Shown here in pieces: positions 11,284-21,581 of a stretch of DNA of 64,000 nucleotides. Position 1 is the first letter of the stretch. Each line of letters begins with the position of its first letter. The translations under genes were made by a program, and so were the position numbers. Source of the DNA: Pseudoips prasinana (lineage: Eukaryota > Arthropoda > Insecta > Lepidoptera > Nolidae); contig OX621244.1 of NCBI GenBank assembly GCA_951640165.1, positions 13,038,001 through 13,102,000 on the forward strand, written 5' to 3'. The notes beneath the pieces were generated by a model. That model was not told the DNA's origin, searched no databases, and worked only from the letters and a program-made list of their open reading frames with translations.

Positions 11284-13009
11284 CTTGTATCATCACATAC
11301 CTTCTCCGGTGTTTACTGTTTATAAACCGATATCGATTATTACTCTTTTATCCATCTGAATAGGCCAGCTTGCAAGATGGTCCTACATTAATTTTGTTAC
11401 GATTCTTTAATAATCGTAGGTTTTTTTATATATTTGTATCGAGAAACTATGACGCCGTGCTCTTTTTTAAAACTTTGATTGAGACCGCATAAACAGTCAT
11501 TAAAAAGATTCAAATAAAGACCGTTTCAAATTCAGAATTCCATTTCCGAAACCAATTAAAAATATTAAATAATTTCGGCTATATATACCTACCTATACGA
11601 AATTATAACTCCACCAATCATCTTTATACCAGTATATCTGCTTCCAGTGTTGCCCGCAAGATGTCTAAATTATCACGTCATAAATTACTGACCGGGAAGG
11701 ATCGTTATCTGGATTCGAATTTTAAGATATGAGCTAGTTTTTCCGGTTACATATAAGTTAAAACGCCAAATCATTTCTACTTCAGCTTCGTAGACTTTTT
11801 ACTAAGAAATACCTATGTAAAAATTTTCTGATTTGCGATCTTTAAAAGTGCACGGTTTATGGTTATGGGGCGCACAAAGTTATTCAGTGCGTGACATATG
11901 CTACAGAAATATTATAAAATATAGATGATAAAATGTCTTATAATATTATATGGAAAGGTTCATTTGGTACAACTTTATTATATCAATTAATTGGTGTCGG
12001 ACGCTAATGCGTTGACAGTTGACACCGTTACAACTTCTCACCTTTCCTATACGTCGGGATCCGTGGGCGCTGCTGCTGCATCAGCAGAATCCCTCAAACG
12101 GCGCAAATACAACAACCTCGTTGGAAATTTTGTTTTTGAGCCTTTTGGGGTCGAAACGCTAGGGCCGTGGGGACCTAACGCACGTTTATAGTTTTGTGAA
12201 ATTTCGAAACGTTTGATCGACGCTTCCCGTAACCAGAGCTGGCCTTTTTTTCGGTCAGCATTGTCATATAGTGTGGCAACGCGGCCATCCTTCTGGGCAC
12301 TTTACGTCCTGACGATGCGGAGGAATTTTACGACGCCCTATAACCTAGTTATAGAAGTTAGGTACAGAAGTTAATTTAGCTGATATTATTTATTTTTCTC
12401 TTAAATGTTAAATTGATTTCAATTTATCAAGATGTATCTAGAACATCATTATAAGAAAAAAAAATATAAAGTCACATCTATATTCTCATACACACATTCA
12501 TCACAAGTAACGATTGCGGCGAGCCACTTGAAATAAGTTCCTTAATTAATTGTTATTGCTTACTCGCTATTTATGTGCTTATTGGACCATATTACAACTT
12601 GCGGATAATATACTAGGGATTAGCTAAACTTGTCCAACTTCAGAGGAAAACATGCGGTTTAAATGGCAGGCTGAGCATTATTAGATCTATGGAGATGTCT
12701 GTAAGCGATCTGGGTACAGTAATTTTTGAAACTATTTAATAAATATACACGTACACTACCTAGGAGTTTTTTTTTAATTAAGGGCACAAAGTGTGTATTA
12801 CCTTATATACTTTTTCCTGTATATAGATATACCTACAATACATAGACATCACCCAGGCCGAGAAAAATAGACAGGTTCATGAACACAACTATTTGAGTAG
12901 CGCAAGGATTGAACCCGCAACTTTTGAATCACAATCCATGTTCACCCCCAAGTGAGTCCAGGTGGTTTTTGTTAGTCTTCTTTAACATCAAAACTATACG
13001 AACGGCTAG
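11284..13009. other. Mostly unannotated; SINE remnant at about 12826-12950
   Basis: At 12826-12950 a decayed minus-strand SINE remains ('caaggattgaacccgcaac' is an inverted B-box region). A 66-codon frame at 11991-12191 begins with TTG and has no family resemblance. Nothing else supported. Confidence 0.5.
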
Positions 13010-14029
13010 TCTCGGTTACTAGTTTCATAAGTAGGTACAGACGCCAGCACATCAAGTTACCCCAATCTGTCAAACTTCCCCAAATGAAAGTGAGTCTCGG
13101 TTACTAGTTTCATAAGTAGGTACAGACGCCAGCACATCAAGTTACCCCAATCTATCAAACTTCCCCAAATGAAAGTGAGTCTCGGTTACTAGTTTCATAA
13201 GTAGGTACAGACGCCAGCACATCAAGTTACCCCAATCTATCAAACTTCCCCAAATGAAAGTGAGTCTCGGTTACTAGTTTCATAAGTAGGTACAGACGCC
13301 AGCACATCAAGTTACCCCAATCTATCAAACTTCCCCAAATGAAAGTGAGTCTCGGTTACTAGTTTCATAAGTAGGTACAGACGCCAGCACATCAAGTTAC
13401 CCCAATCTATCAAACTTCCCCAAATGAAAGTGAGTCTCGGTTACTAGTTTCATAAGTAGGTACAGACGCCAGCACATCAAGTTACCCCAATCTATCAAAC
13501 TTCCCCAAATGAAAGTGAGTCTCGGTTACTAGTTTCATAAGTAGGTACAGACGCCAGCACATCAAGTTACCCCAATCTATCAAACTTCCCCAAATGAAAG
13601 TGAGTCTCGGTTACTAGTTTCATAAGTAGGTACAGACGCCAGCACATCAAGTTACCCCAATCTATCAAACTTCCCCAAATGAAAGTGAGTCTCGGTTACT
13701 AGTTTCATAAGTAGGTACAGACGCCAGCACATCAAGTTACCCCAATCTATCAAACTTCCCCAAATGAAAGTGAGTCTCGGTTACTAGTTTCATAAGTAGG
13801 TACAGACGCCAGCACATCAAGTTACCCCAATCTATCAAACTTCCCCAAATGAAAGTGAGTCTCGGTTACTAGTTTCATAAGTAGGTACAGACGCCAGCAC
13901 ATCAAGCTACCCCAATCTGTCAAACTTCCCCAAATGAAAGTGAGTCTCGGTTACTAGTTTCATAAGTAGGTACAGACGCCAGCACATCAAGCTACCCTAA
14001 TCTGTCCAACTTCCCCAAATGAAAGTGAA
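13010..14029. repeat. 85-bp tandem array, 12 copies, MITE-derived
   Basis: Units start every 85 bp from 13010 to 13945. Each has 25 bp beginning 'tctcggttactagtttcat', then 60 bp beginning 'gtacagacgccagcacatc', which is the left end of MITE-G. Internal units are almost identical ('ctatcaaac'). The first has 'ctgtcaaac', and the last two show 'caagctacc' and 'ctgtccaac', closer to the MITE consensus. The last unit runs into an otherwise complete MITE-G at 13970-14131. The array therefore grew from a MITE end plus its 5' flank. Confidence 0.95.
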
Positions 14030-14131
14030 CCTTATGCCTTTGTGATAAAGTTGAAAATCTATGAAAGAATCCATAAAAGATATAGAGAAGATTTGACAGA
14101 TTGAGGTAGCTGGATGTGCTGGCGTCTGTAC
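13970..14131. mobile_element. MITE-G copy M2, founder of the 85-bp array
   Basis: It starts in the last array unit at 'gtacagacgcc' and ends 'ggcgtctgtac'. The middle ('gtgataaagttgaaaatct') matches M1 and M3. The trinucleotide 'tag' flanks both sides (13967-13969, 14132-14134) and may be a target duplication. Confidence 0.8.
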
Positions 14132-14363
14132 TAGCTACTGCCATATCAATAGTTAGTTCATCTTAGAGAATATACAGGGCTTCTTAACACATAAGTGGTA
14201 ACCCATTGTTATGGGAATTTCTGGTCATTTAAATTTCCGACTGTGGTTAGTGCTGTTTCAAGATGTGTTCACTGACTGTGTAGTTTGTGCAATAGTAATT
14301 ATCCTACTAAATAGACACGATCAGGTTCGTCAAAGCGACTTGAGAGTCTCAAATGCAACGGAA

Positions 14364-15318
14364 TGTATTTGTTTAATACAGCAAGGTACAGTAAACCATT
14401 TCAGTGGTTACACATGCAGTGCAAAGCGTCTCTTCCCGTCTTTGTAATCAAGACACTGTCACACAGTGTATTGACCAACGCTTCTTCGTCTTTTGGCGGT
14501 GTAAACCTGGCTCTCTATATTAAATTATTTCGTTTAATACAGCAAGGTATAGTCAACACCATTTCAGTGGTTACACATGCAGTGTAAAGCTTCTCTTTCC
14601 GTATTTGTAATTAATATAGTGATACCCAGTGTATTGATCTACGCTTCTTTGTATTTTGGCGCTGTAAACCGGGCTCTCTATAATAATTATTTAGTTTACT
14701 ACAACAAGGTAAAGTGGACACAATTTGAGTGGTTACGCATACAGTGTAAACTCCTCTTTCCGTCTCTGTAATGAAGACACTGCCACGCAGTCTATTGACC
14801 TACGGTTCTACGTCTTTTGGCGGTATAAACCTAGCTCTCTATAAAAAATATTTAGTTTACTACAACAAGGTAAAGTAGACACAATTTCAATGGTTACGCA
14901 TACAGTGTAAAATTTCTCTTCCCGTCTTTGTAATCAAGACACTGCCACACAGTGTATTGACCTACGGTTCTACGTCTTTTGGCGGTGTAAACCTAGCTCT
15001 CTATAATAATTATTTAGTTTAGTACAACAAGGTATAGTAGACACAATTTCAGTGGCTACGCATACAGTGTAAACTCCTCTTTCCGTCTCTGTAATGAAGA
15101 CACTGCCACACAGTGTATTGACCTACGATTCTTCGACTTTTGGCGGTGTAAACCTGGCCCTCTATAATAATTATTTGGTTTAATACAGCAAGGTATAGTC
15201 AACACCATATCTGTAGTTACGCATACAGTGTAAAGCTACTTTTTCCGTCTTTGTAACTAAGACACTGCCACGCAGTGTATTCCCTACGTAGCGTCGACTT
15301 TTGGTAGTATAAAGCTTT
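14364..15318. repeat. 161-bp tandem array, about 6 diverged copies
   Basis: The marker 'gttta(a/c)tac(a)caaggta' recurs at 14371, 14532, 14694, 14855, 15017 and 15178, giving spacings of 161-162. Each unit also has 'cagtgta' twice, 'cttttggcggtgtaaac' and 'gctctctata'. Copies differ by many substitutions, so the array is older than the 85-bp array just upstream. Open frames across it (such as 14211-14771) follow the repeat and are not genes. Confidence 0.9.
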
Positions 15319-16525
15319 GCTTTTTTTTTCGCTCACACTAATAATTGTTTACCTCGAATATTAAAGGAAAAATTCCCGCGTATGATGTGAGAACAGCGGT
15401 ATAATTAGTTAGTATTGACTAACGAAGAAAAAAAAACTAACAAAGTAAAAATAAATATTTTTTCAGTTTTAAGTTGAAAGCGGAAAATTTCAGTATCAAA
15501 ATTGTAGCATTCATATCAGTATCTATTTATATTACTTATACCATTTATTTTAGGTGAAGTGCCTGTAAGATAATAAGTTAGTATATAAAAAATAAAAGTA
15601 ACATGACGTGATTATAACCAAGGGCCTGTAAAGGTAATAGAGAACATACATTTTAAATCCAGTTTGCTCCATTTTTGTACACTTTTACGCTACCTAAAAG
15701 AAAAGAACTTGATTAGAATCTTTCGCTCTCGCAAACGTTCCTGAATATTACGTAATACAGACGATATGAATACTGAATATATTCTCGTACAAAATATGCT
15801 TCTTGAAATGAAGACTCCTTAGTTTCTTTGAGGGTTTAGATAGGTGCTTTAAATTCATGCTCTACCATAAAGCATCTTTATTATTCACACATTTCCATAT
15901 TGTCCTAATGTCTAGGCCCATTTTATAGCGTCATACGTACGCCTCCCCTAAATATAATAATGGTCTTAGAAGAAGTTCTAAGAGAAATCATTTTATTTGT
16001 ATTCCGAAGAATTATGTGTCATGACTCATGAATGAAAACAATGCGCGGCAAACAGCTGTAGACGCTTTCAGAAACCAATTTTCGATTTCAAGCCAAGCGA
16101 TACGATCGTCCGTAGATTACAAGTCGATCATAATTACACGAAGGGTTAATTTTTTTAGTTATTACATAACTTTAATTGCTAAAATCAATTTATTAGACAG
16201 TGAACATTGTTTTTCTTATATTATTTAAATCGTTACATATCAAAAGAGGAAAGCTGCTTATTCACTTATTAACTACTTAGAAATCCATATCCGAAATCCA
16301 GCGCTACTTGACCTATGGAGGTGAATTGAAGAAAACACCAGCTTAGAAAGGATTTTGCAACAGGGATCATTAAAGGGTTAACTAGTTAAATAATAAATAA
16401 TTTGAAATTTTTGTTACAAAGTTTTAATTTAACTGAGATTTTGTGTTTTATTTCCAATTGAGTGAAAACTGTTATTGTAAAAAATAGCCGCTATAAACCA
16501 ACAACCTTATTTAAAAACGCTATTT
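15319..16525. other. No recognisable feature
   Basis: AT-rich sequence; the frame at 16028-16228 has no supporting signal. Confidence 0.5.
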
Positions 16526-16535
16526 AAATTTAAGG

Positions 16536-16671
16536 CCTCCCTCCATTCTTTCCAACGCTCACGACTGTGTGCCATCTCTTTCCAATTCTCAAGGAAGACA
16601 TCCAGTTCGTCCCATGGAGGGAGGCCTTTGCCCAGCAGTGGGACAATACAGGATAATAAAAAAAAAAAAAA
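16536..16671 (+). mobile_element. Twin-primed LINE 3' end
   Basis: The 10-bp duplication 'aaatttaagg' flanks the insert (16526-16535, 16672-16681) and a poly(A) tract ends it. The right half reads sense 'atggagggaggcctttgccc', with the C-terminal peptide EAFAQQWD. The left half is inverted: its complement encodes 'LDVFLENWKEMAHSRERWKE' and joins upstream of the same 'atggagggagg', which is present at both junctions. Inversion of the 5' part of a LINE tail with junction microhomology is the signature of twin priming. Confidence 0.85.
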
Positions 16672-16681
16672 AAATTTAAGG

Positions 16682-17051
16682 TGGCCGTTTAGCTATAGGT
16701 TATCAAGATTTTCATTTAGAAATCCGATTTGACTTTAGTGGTTAAGTAATGTCTAAATTTAAACCGTGTAGGCCTCTGGTTTAAATCTAGTTTAAGTGGA
16801 TGAAGATGGTGGATTTTATTTGCATCAGCTGACGTTTTGTTTGGCGTTAGTCTGCGGCGGTTTCGGTTGTTTTACCTTTTAAAATAAAAACTAAATTCCA
16901 GTTGGATTAATTTTTAAATGAAGTCCTTGAAAATATACTGTCACGATCATAGATCTATTATTCCATCATAGCGAAAAAATCACAAAGTATTGATGCATCA
17001 TCCGATTTAGTCGATTAATTTTGTTCAAGCTCTATACTCGCTCGTAGCTTG
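16682..17051. other. No recognisable feature
   Basis: Unique-looking AT-rich sequence. Confidence 0.5.
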
Positions 17052-17295
17052 ATGCTCTCACCGGTCCGTAAGTGATCGGCGAGGTTAAGCGTCTAGGTTC
17101 GCGGTCAGCTCATAGATGTGTGTAGCCAAAGTGGTTTAATTTCTGAGCATCTCCGTGCTTCGGAGGGTACGTTAAGCTGTCGGTCCCGGTTGTAGACATT
17201 AAACAACAGTTGTTAAGCCATGTCAGAGGTCTACTGGGCGGCCTGATCAAGTCTGACACTAGTGTAACCACTGCCCATACGTTAAGTAAGTAAGT
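17052..17295 (+). mobile_element. 5S-rRNA-like SINE, copy 1
   Basis: The head 'gatcggcgaggttaagcgtc', then 'ggtcagctcatagatg', follows the order of the 5S rRNA internal promoter (gatcaccgaagttaagc; ggttagtacttagatgggtgacc). The body carries 'tctccgtgcttcggaggg' and 'taaccactgcccatacg'. Copies at 23981 (inverted), 26185 and 56685. Confidence 0.65.
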
Positions 17296-18831
17296 TCTAT
17301 AATAACCCTAGAAATATTGCCAAGTAAAATGATATCACGTTTCTTAGCTGGTTGAGTGGGCCTGAACCACAGTTAAGCGGTGACTTAATTCAACTGTTCT
17401 TTTTCAGGTTATAGTTAACGGTTAGGATATTTTAAAGTCATCGATTCGATTACTTACCAGTTAAATTAGTCCTTAGTTACCTCAAACTTACATAATTCCA
17501 ACAAGGAATAATAACATTGGAAACCAATAGAGTGGTCCATTTACGCGAAGAGGTACTATCATAACATTATACTAAAGTTATAACAAATCACACATCGCTC
17601 AAGCCATTAAACGGCCAATTTCCTTTCAACACTTTAATAATAATAAAAGGATCCATCGTGGTATTTTTCACTTATATCCAAACATGAAATATGATAGACT
17701 GAGACCCCATTACGGAAAACTACTCTGTTCAAACATACCAAGGCAAGTGGCGTATTTCACCGTGTTAATGAGTCCACCAACGAAGTCACAATTTAAGCTG
17801 TGGACTAATCATTTTTATATAAATGAGGTAAATTACATTTAGGTGTTTAGTTTAGGATGTTTTAAGCTAGTTACTTCAAAGAACGGGGCTTTTCATTCCT
17901 AAGTAAACACAGGTTGCAAAATGTTAATCTGTTGGTAATTTAACATTTTGGAGGGTTCAAAACTCGATTCCGGTCGGTTACTGGCGGGAGATAAATGAAA
18001 TCCTAATATTATATGAACATTTTGTTCTAATGTCGCTTTACGTTAGTACGCAGAGGCTAAATCTGCTAATTTATTCACGTTTATACTTCTTTTTACTTTT
18101 ATTATTAAAATATCGTGAACTCTGGAATGATAAACCTAACATAAGTTTTCATTAATTACTCATAAAAATAAACTTGATTCAGTATTTTGTATTTTTTTAG
18201 TGCACGATTTGAAAACAAATACCTCCGTGCACGGCCACATCGTATGGTAATATTTGAGTCGTATGTTATGTCAACCGGGCAGGCGTTCAATACCATGAAT
18301 ATGCGGACTATCTTCAAATCAGCCCTTAATTAGATCCATAGATTATCACCTAATGAACAAACTTTGCCCACCAATAATCTAGATAATGTTGATTTCATAT
18401 CAAAGTTTTATCGGCGTACCTTTTTGTCACGAGATGTCGGTCTATGGTATTTATATGTGACACGCGAATGTTCAAAATGAGTTATACGATTTCAACAATA
18501 CTTTATAGTGATCATAAAACGGACTAGGCTTCAGGGAAGAGTCATCAACTTAAATATTGTCTTCAATACGATAAACGTTGGACTTGATTCATATGAACTA
18601 GATTTATAGCGAATTCTATTGTTAGCTAAATATTTGACGAGATACAGGCGTAGCACATAAACTAAATTATTAGTGATGTTTTAGTATCTTGTATTTGAGG
18701 ATATACATATTAAATTTACTGGAATAGGCAATGAGTAGTAGGCTGGGTAGCTATAAAATATGTAACAGAAATGGGAATACGAAGCTAATAATATACTTAG
18801 AAATTTCTAGAATCACATTATACTAATATCG
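17296..18831. other. No recognisable feature
   Basis: AT-rich unique-looking sequence without a supported frame or repeat. Confidence 0.5.
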
Positions 18832-19560
18832 TCTATACATACAGTATGTTAGTTTAAACGAGGGACATATTCAAACCCACAATAGTGTATGCTTATATGA
18901 TACTAATAAAAATATGAACAAAAAAAACACGGATAAATAACAAACAGAACCATACCAAAAATTTCGCAAAAGTCTCACAACGTGTATACACCCTTGCGCT
19001 AACGTGTTAGTATTATCGCAGAACATATGCGCGGGTCAATGACCTTTAGGTAAAATCACTTTGAACCACGTGATCACTTTAGGTACTGCTTACAAGTTGA
19101 CTTCTTGCGCACTCAGTGTTCCTGATAATGTATTTTATAGGACAATTACGTCAAAAATTTAGGTTATAGGTTTTTTAAATATTTGGGACGTGAATCGAAT
19201 ACTGAACACCCTCCCTTAATATGTCCCTCGTTTAACCTAACATACTGTATAATAAAATCGTAGGAAAGTCAAATTTGTACATTGAATATTTTTAAAAGAG
19301 GATACTTGGGGCGTGATATTCAATCGATATCGAAGCCAAAAATATAGTTTTTAGAATTTTTATCTGTTTATCTGTTTGTCTGTATGTATGTCCGGGCTAA
19401 ACTCAAAAAGTACTGCATGGATTTACTTAAAATTTTGTATGAATATTACTAACAGGTCGGGTCAACACATAGGCTACATATTATCACGCTATCACATACG
19501 GGGGAGGAGCTGTGATACTTTATAAAGTTTAACGCGGGTAAAACCGCGGGGCACAGCTAG
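18832..19560 (+). mobile_element. HEL-D copy 2, interrupted by a TA-flanked MITE
   Basis: 'TCTATACA' at 18832 resumes as 'taataaaatcgtagg' at 19250 after removal of the MITE and one TA, reproducing the HEL-D start exactly. The 3' end is 'gcacagCTAG' at 19560. The interruption dates the MITE as younger. Confidence 0.75.
18842..19247. mobile_element. Tc1/mariner-style MITE with TA target duplication
   Basis: The end 'cagtatgttagtttaaacg' pairs with the right end, whose complement reads 'cagtatgttaggttaaacg', about 30 bp with one mismatch. TA lies on both sides (18840-18841, 19248-19249). About 406 bp, non-coding. Insertion into HEL-D gives a base-precise empty-site check. Confidence 0.85.
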
Positions 19561-20101
19561 TAAATGCATAAAATGAGTATGAGGTATGGGTGACTCTTTC
19601 ATGCTCAGAGCATTTTAGATATCTGTGCTTTCATGCAAAGACTACCAAATCGATTTTGAAGAAAATGTAGTAGAGTCCTAATATAATAAAATCGCAGGAA
19701 AGTCAAAACTGTACATTGAATATTTTTAAAAAAGGATACTTGGGGCGTGATATTCAATCGATATCGAAGCCAAAAATATAGTTTTTAGAATTTTTGTCTG
19801 TTTATCTGTTTGTCTGTATGTATGTCCGGGCTAAACTCAAAAAGTACTGCATGGATTTACTTAAAATTTTGTATGAATATTACTAAGAGGTCGGGTCAAC
19901 ACATAGGCTACATATTATCACGCTATCACATACGGGGGAGGAGCTGTGATACTTTATAAAGTTTAACGCGGGTAAAACCGCGGGGCACAGCTAGTAAATG
20001 CATAAAGTGAGTATGAGGTATGGGTGACTCTTTCATGCTCAGAGCATTTTAGATATCTGTGCTTTCATGCAAAGACTACCAAATCGATTTTGAAGAAAAT
20101 G
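19249..20101. repeat. 434-bp tandem duplication including HEL-D
   Basis: 'aataaaatcg' begins at 19251 and again at 19685. Both units share HEL-D plus about 110 bp of 3' flank ('aatgagtatgaggtatggg' to 'ttttgaagaaaatgt') with only a few differences. The second ends at the LINE-tail repeat. This is a segmental duplication, not two Helitron insertions. Confidence 0.9.
19683..19994 (+). mobile_element. HEL-D copy 3 (second unit of the tandem duplication)
   Basis: Ends 'gcacagCTAG' and differs from copy 2 by few bases. It lacks the canonical TCTATACA start because the duplication junction cuts it. Confidence 0.7.
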
Positions 20102-20360
20102 TCATCATCATCATCATTACAGCTAAATAAGTCCACTGCTGGACAAGCCTCCCTCAAGAATCGTCTTGGGGGGATATGCCATAATCGCCACGCTTGGCAG
20201 GCGGGTTGGCGATCGCAGTAAGATGGTCATAGTAATCAGAAGGAAGCTGCTGCCCGTCCTCTGGTAGATATTCCCTCGGGTCGACTTCTACGCCCCCCAC
20301 GGGATGAGATGGGGTGATGATATTCTGATTCTGATATTTGTCGCCGTCACCACACAGCAG
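20102..20360 (-). repeat. LINE-tail repeat family F, copy 2
   Basis: The (CAT)n at 20102 is the inverted (GAT)n tail. Reading minus: 'gaggcttgtccagcagtgg', 'ggcgattatggcatat', then 'ccccatctcatcccgt'. It matches 4325-4560 throughout. Confidence 0.65.
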
Positions 20361-20403
20361 GAAGCTAGTTATTATTATATTAATAGCAGTCAAAGCAGCA
20401 GCA

Positions 20404-20478
20404 AGCAGTCAAGGTCACTAACTTTTAGACCAACAGGCAAGTAGCCTGTTGGTCTAAAAGTTAGTGACCTTGACTGCT
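20404..20478. repeat. Perfect 35-bp palindrome with 5-nt loop at a SINE head
   Basis: The left arm begins 'agcagtcaaggtcactaac' and the right arm is its exact complement, with loop 'aagta'. The right arm is the first 35 nt of the SINE-N copy that continues to about 20605; the left arm is an inverted copy of it. Confidence 0.95.
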
Positions 20479-20605
20479 AAGCCAGAGGTCGTGTGTTCGA
20501 TCCTCACACAGGACAAATCTTTGTGTGAATAGTACCTACGATTATTTGTTTTGTGCCTGGGTGTTATTTATCCTTATTACGTATGTATTTAGAAATAATA
20601 ATAAG
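20444..20605 (+). mobile_element. SINE-N copy with snap-back 5' end
   Basis: The head 'gcctgttggtctaaaagtt' leads to 'gaggtcgtgtgttcgatcct' and 'gacaaatctttgtgtgaata'. It is the best-preserved 5' end of the family in the window. Confidence 0.65.
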
Positions 20606-20639
20606 TATACGTTTATCAGTTGTCTGGTTGCCATATTAC

Positions 20640-20745
20640 ACAGTTCCAGTATAAGCTGATCCTGCGTTGTATAGGACTTCCATACAATGAGAGGTCAGCT
20701 TATATTGGAATTATAGCTTGATATGTAGCCGCGTGTTCAGGCTCT
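20640..20745 (-). repeat. Inverted-repeat element, copy 2
   Basis: The inverted match to 1255-1345 includes 'cggctacatatcaagct' and the two arms around a short spacer. Confidence 0.6.
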
Positions 20746-20859
20746 GCTTAGTTTGGAATTAGATGGTAACAAAACAAAAATGCCTTAGGTGAACAATAAT
20801 TAATTAGACACCAGATTGCGTAGAAAATCGAAAGTAACTCATTGCAATTTCAATGATTA

Positions 20860-21040
20860 GCTTAAACGGCTTGGCGATCGCAGTTTGATGGTCATATAAT
20901 ACGCAAAGAGACGCTGCTGCCTGTTTTCTGGTAATTATTCCTTCGGGTCGATTTCTACGCCCCCATAGGATGATATTCTTCCTTGATATTATTCCATGAA
21001 TATTCTTAGCCTTCAGCCACACGGCGTTTTGCCTCATAGT
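20860..21040 (-). repeat. LINE-tail repeat family F, copy 3
   Basis: Shares 'ttggcgatcgcag', 'tgatggtcata' and 'tcgggtcgatttctacgccc' with 20102-20360. Truncated. Confidence 0.55.
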
Positions 21041-21063
21041 AGAAAACAACTACTTAGAAGAGT

Positions 21064-21203
21064 TTTTTTTAAAGACATCGCCTGCACTAGGGAATCTAAT
21101 CCCTGTGTCGCGGGGTACTTTACAAACATTTAATAGACGGACAGAAATAACATCCAGACTCAGAACAACTATTTATGGGTCACATAAATAGTTGTCTCAA
21201 TAT
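21064..21203 (-). mobile_element. SINE-A copy, head missing
   Basis: Matches 31863-32073 from 'ttaaagac' through 'acatccagactcagaacaac' to 'atagttgtc', then stops before the tRNA-like head. Confidence 0.65.
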
Positions 21204-21292
21204 ATCATAGAAATCTCAATCCTATACAAACCATTAGCTTATATTATGCTCACCATATTAGGGATGAGCTTTCTTAGTTTCGAAGTTCCACA

Positions 21293-21361
21293 TGCCTAAA
21301 CCATTTCACAAAATGATAGATTTTGTGAAATGGTTTAGGCATGTGGAACTTACCTAACTAT
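21293..21361. repeat. Perfect 32-bp palindrome with 5-nt loop
   Basis: Arms 'aagttccacatgcctaaacc' and onward are matched exactly by the complement after loop 'gatag'. I see no repeat family around it. Confidence 0.95.
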
Positions 21362-21581
21362 AATTACGTTCATACTACCGATAAGTTTACTGCTCAGATA
21401 CTTTTTCCCGTCTAGTCATAATTAATAATAATAATATACTAGGCATCCCTTTAAGTTCTGTCGTTTCCATATTTCCCGGCAATTTTGAATTTGGAACTGT
21501 TCTATATTCGAATGTGTTTAAATTTTGAATCTCAAAACAGTTGAAAGTATTTATAATGCTATTGTTTAGTCACAGCGTCGA

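Noticed and set aside
13010..14029. CRISPR-like regular repeats
   Set aside because: Units are contiguous with no unique spacers, the genome is eukaryotic and the unit derives from a MITE.
14211..14771. Three overlapping frames of 64-78 codons
   Set aside because: They track the 161-bp tandem repeat and are not conserved between units.
21293..21361. microRNA precursor
   Set aside because: Arms are perfectly paired with a 5-nt loop and no bulges, unlike typical insect pre-miRNAs; kept as a palindrome.
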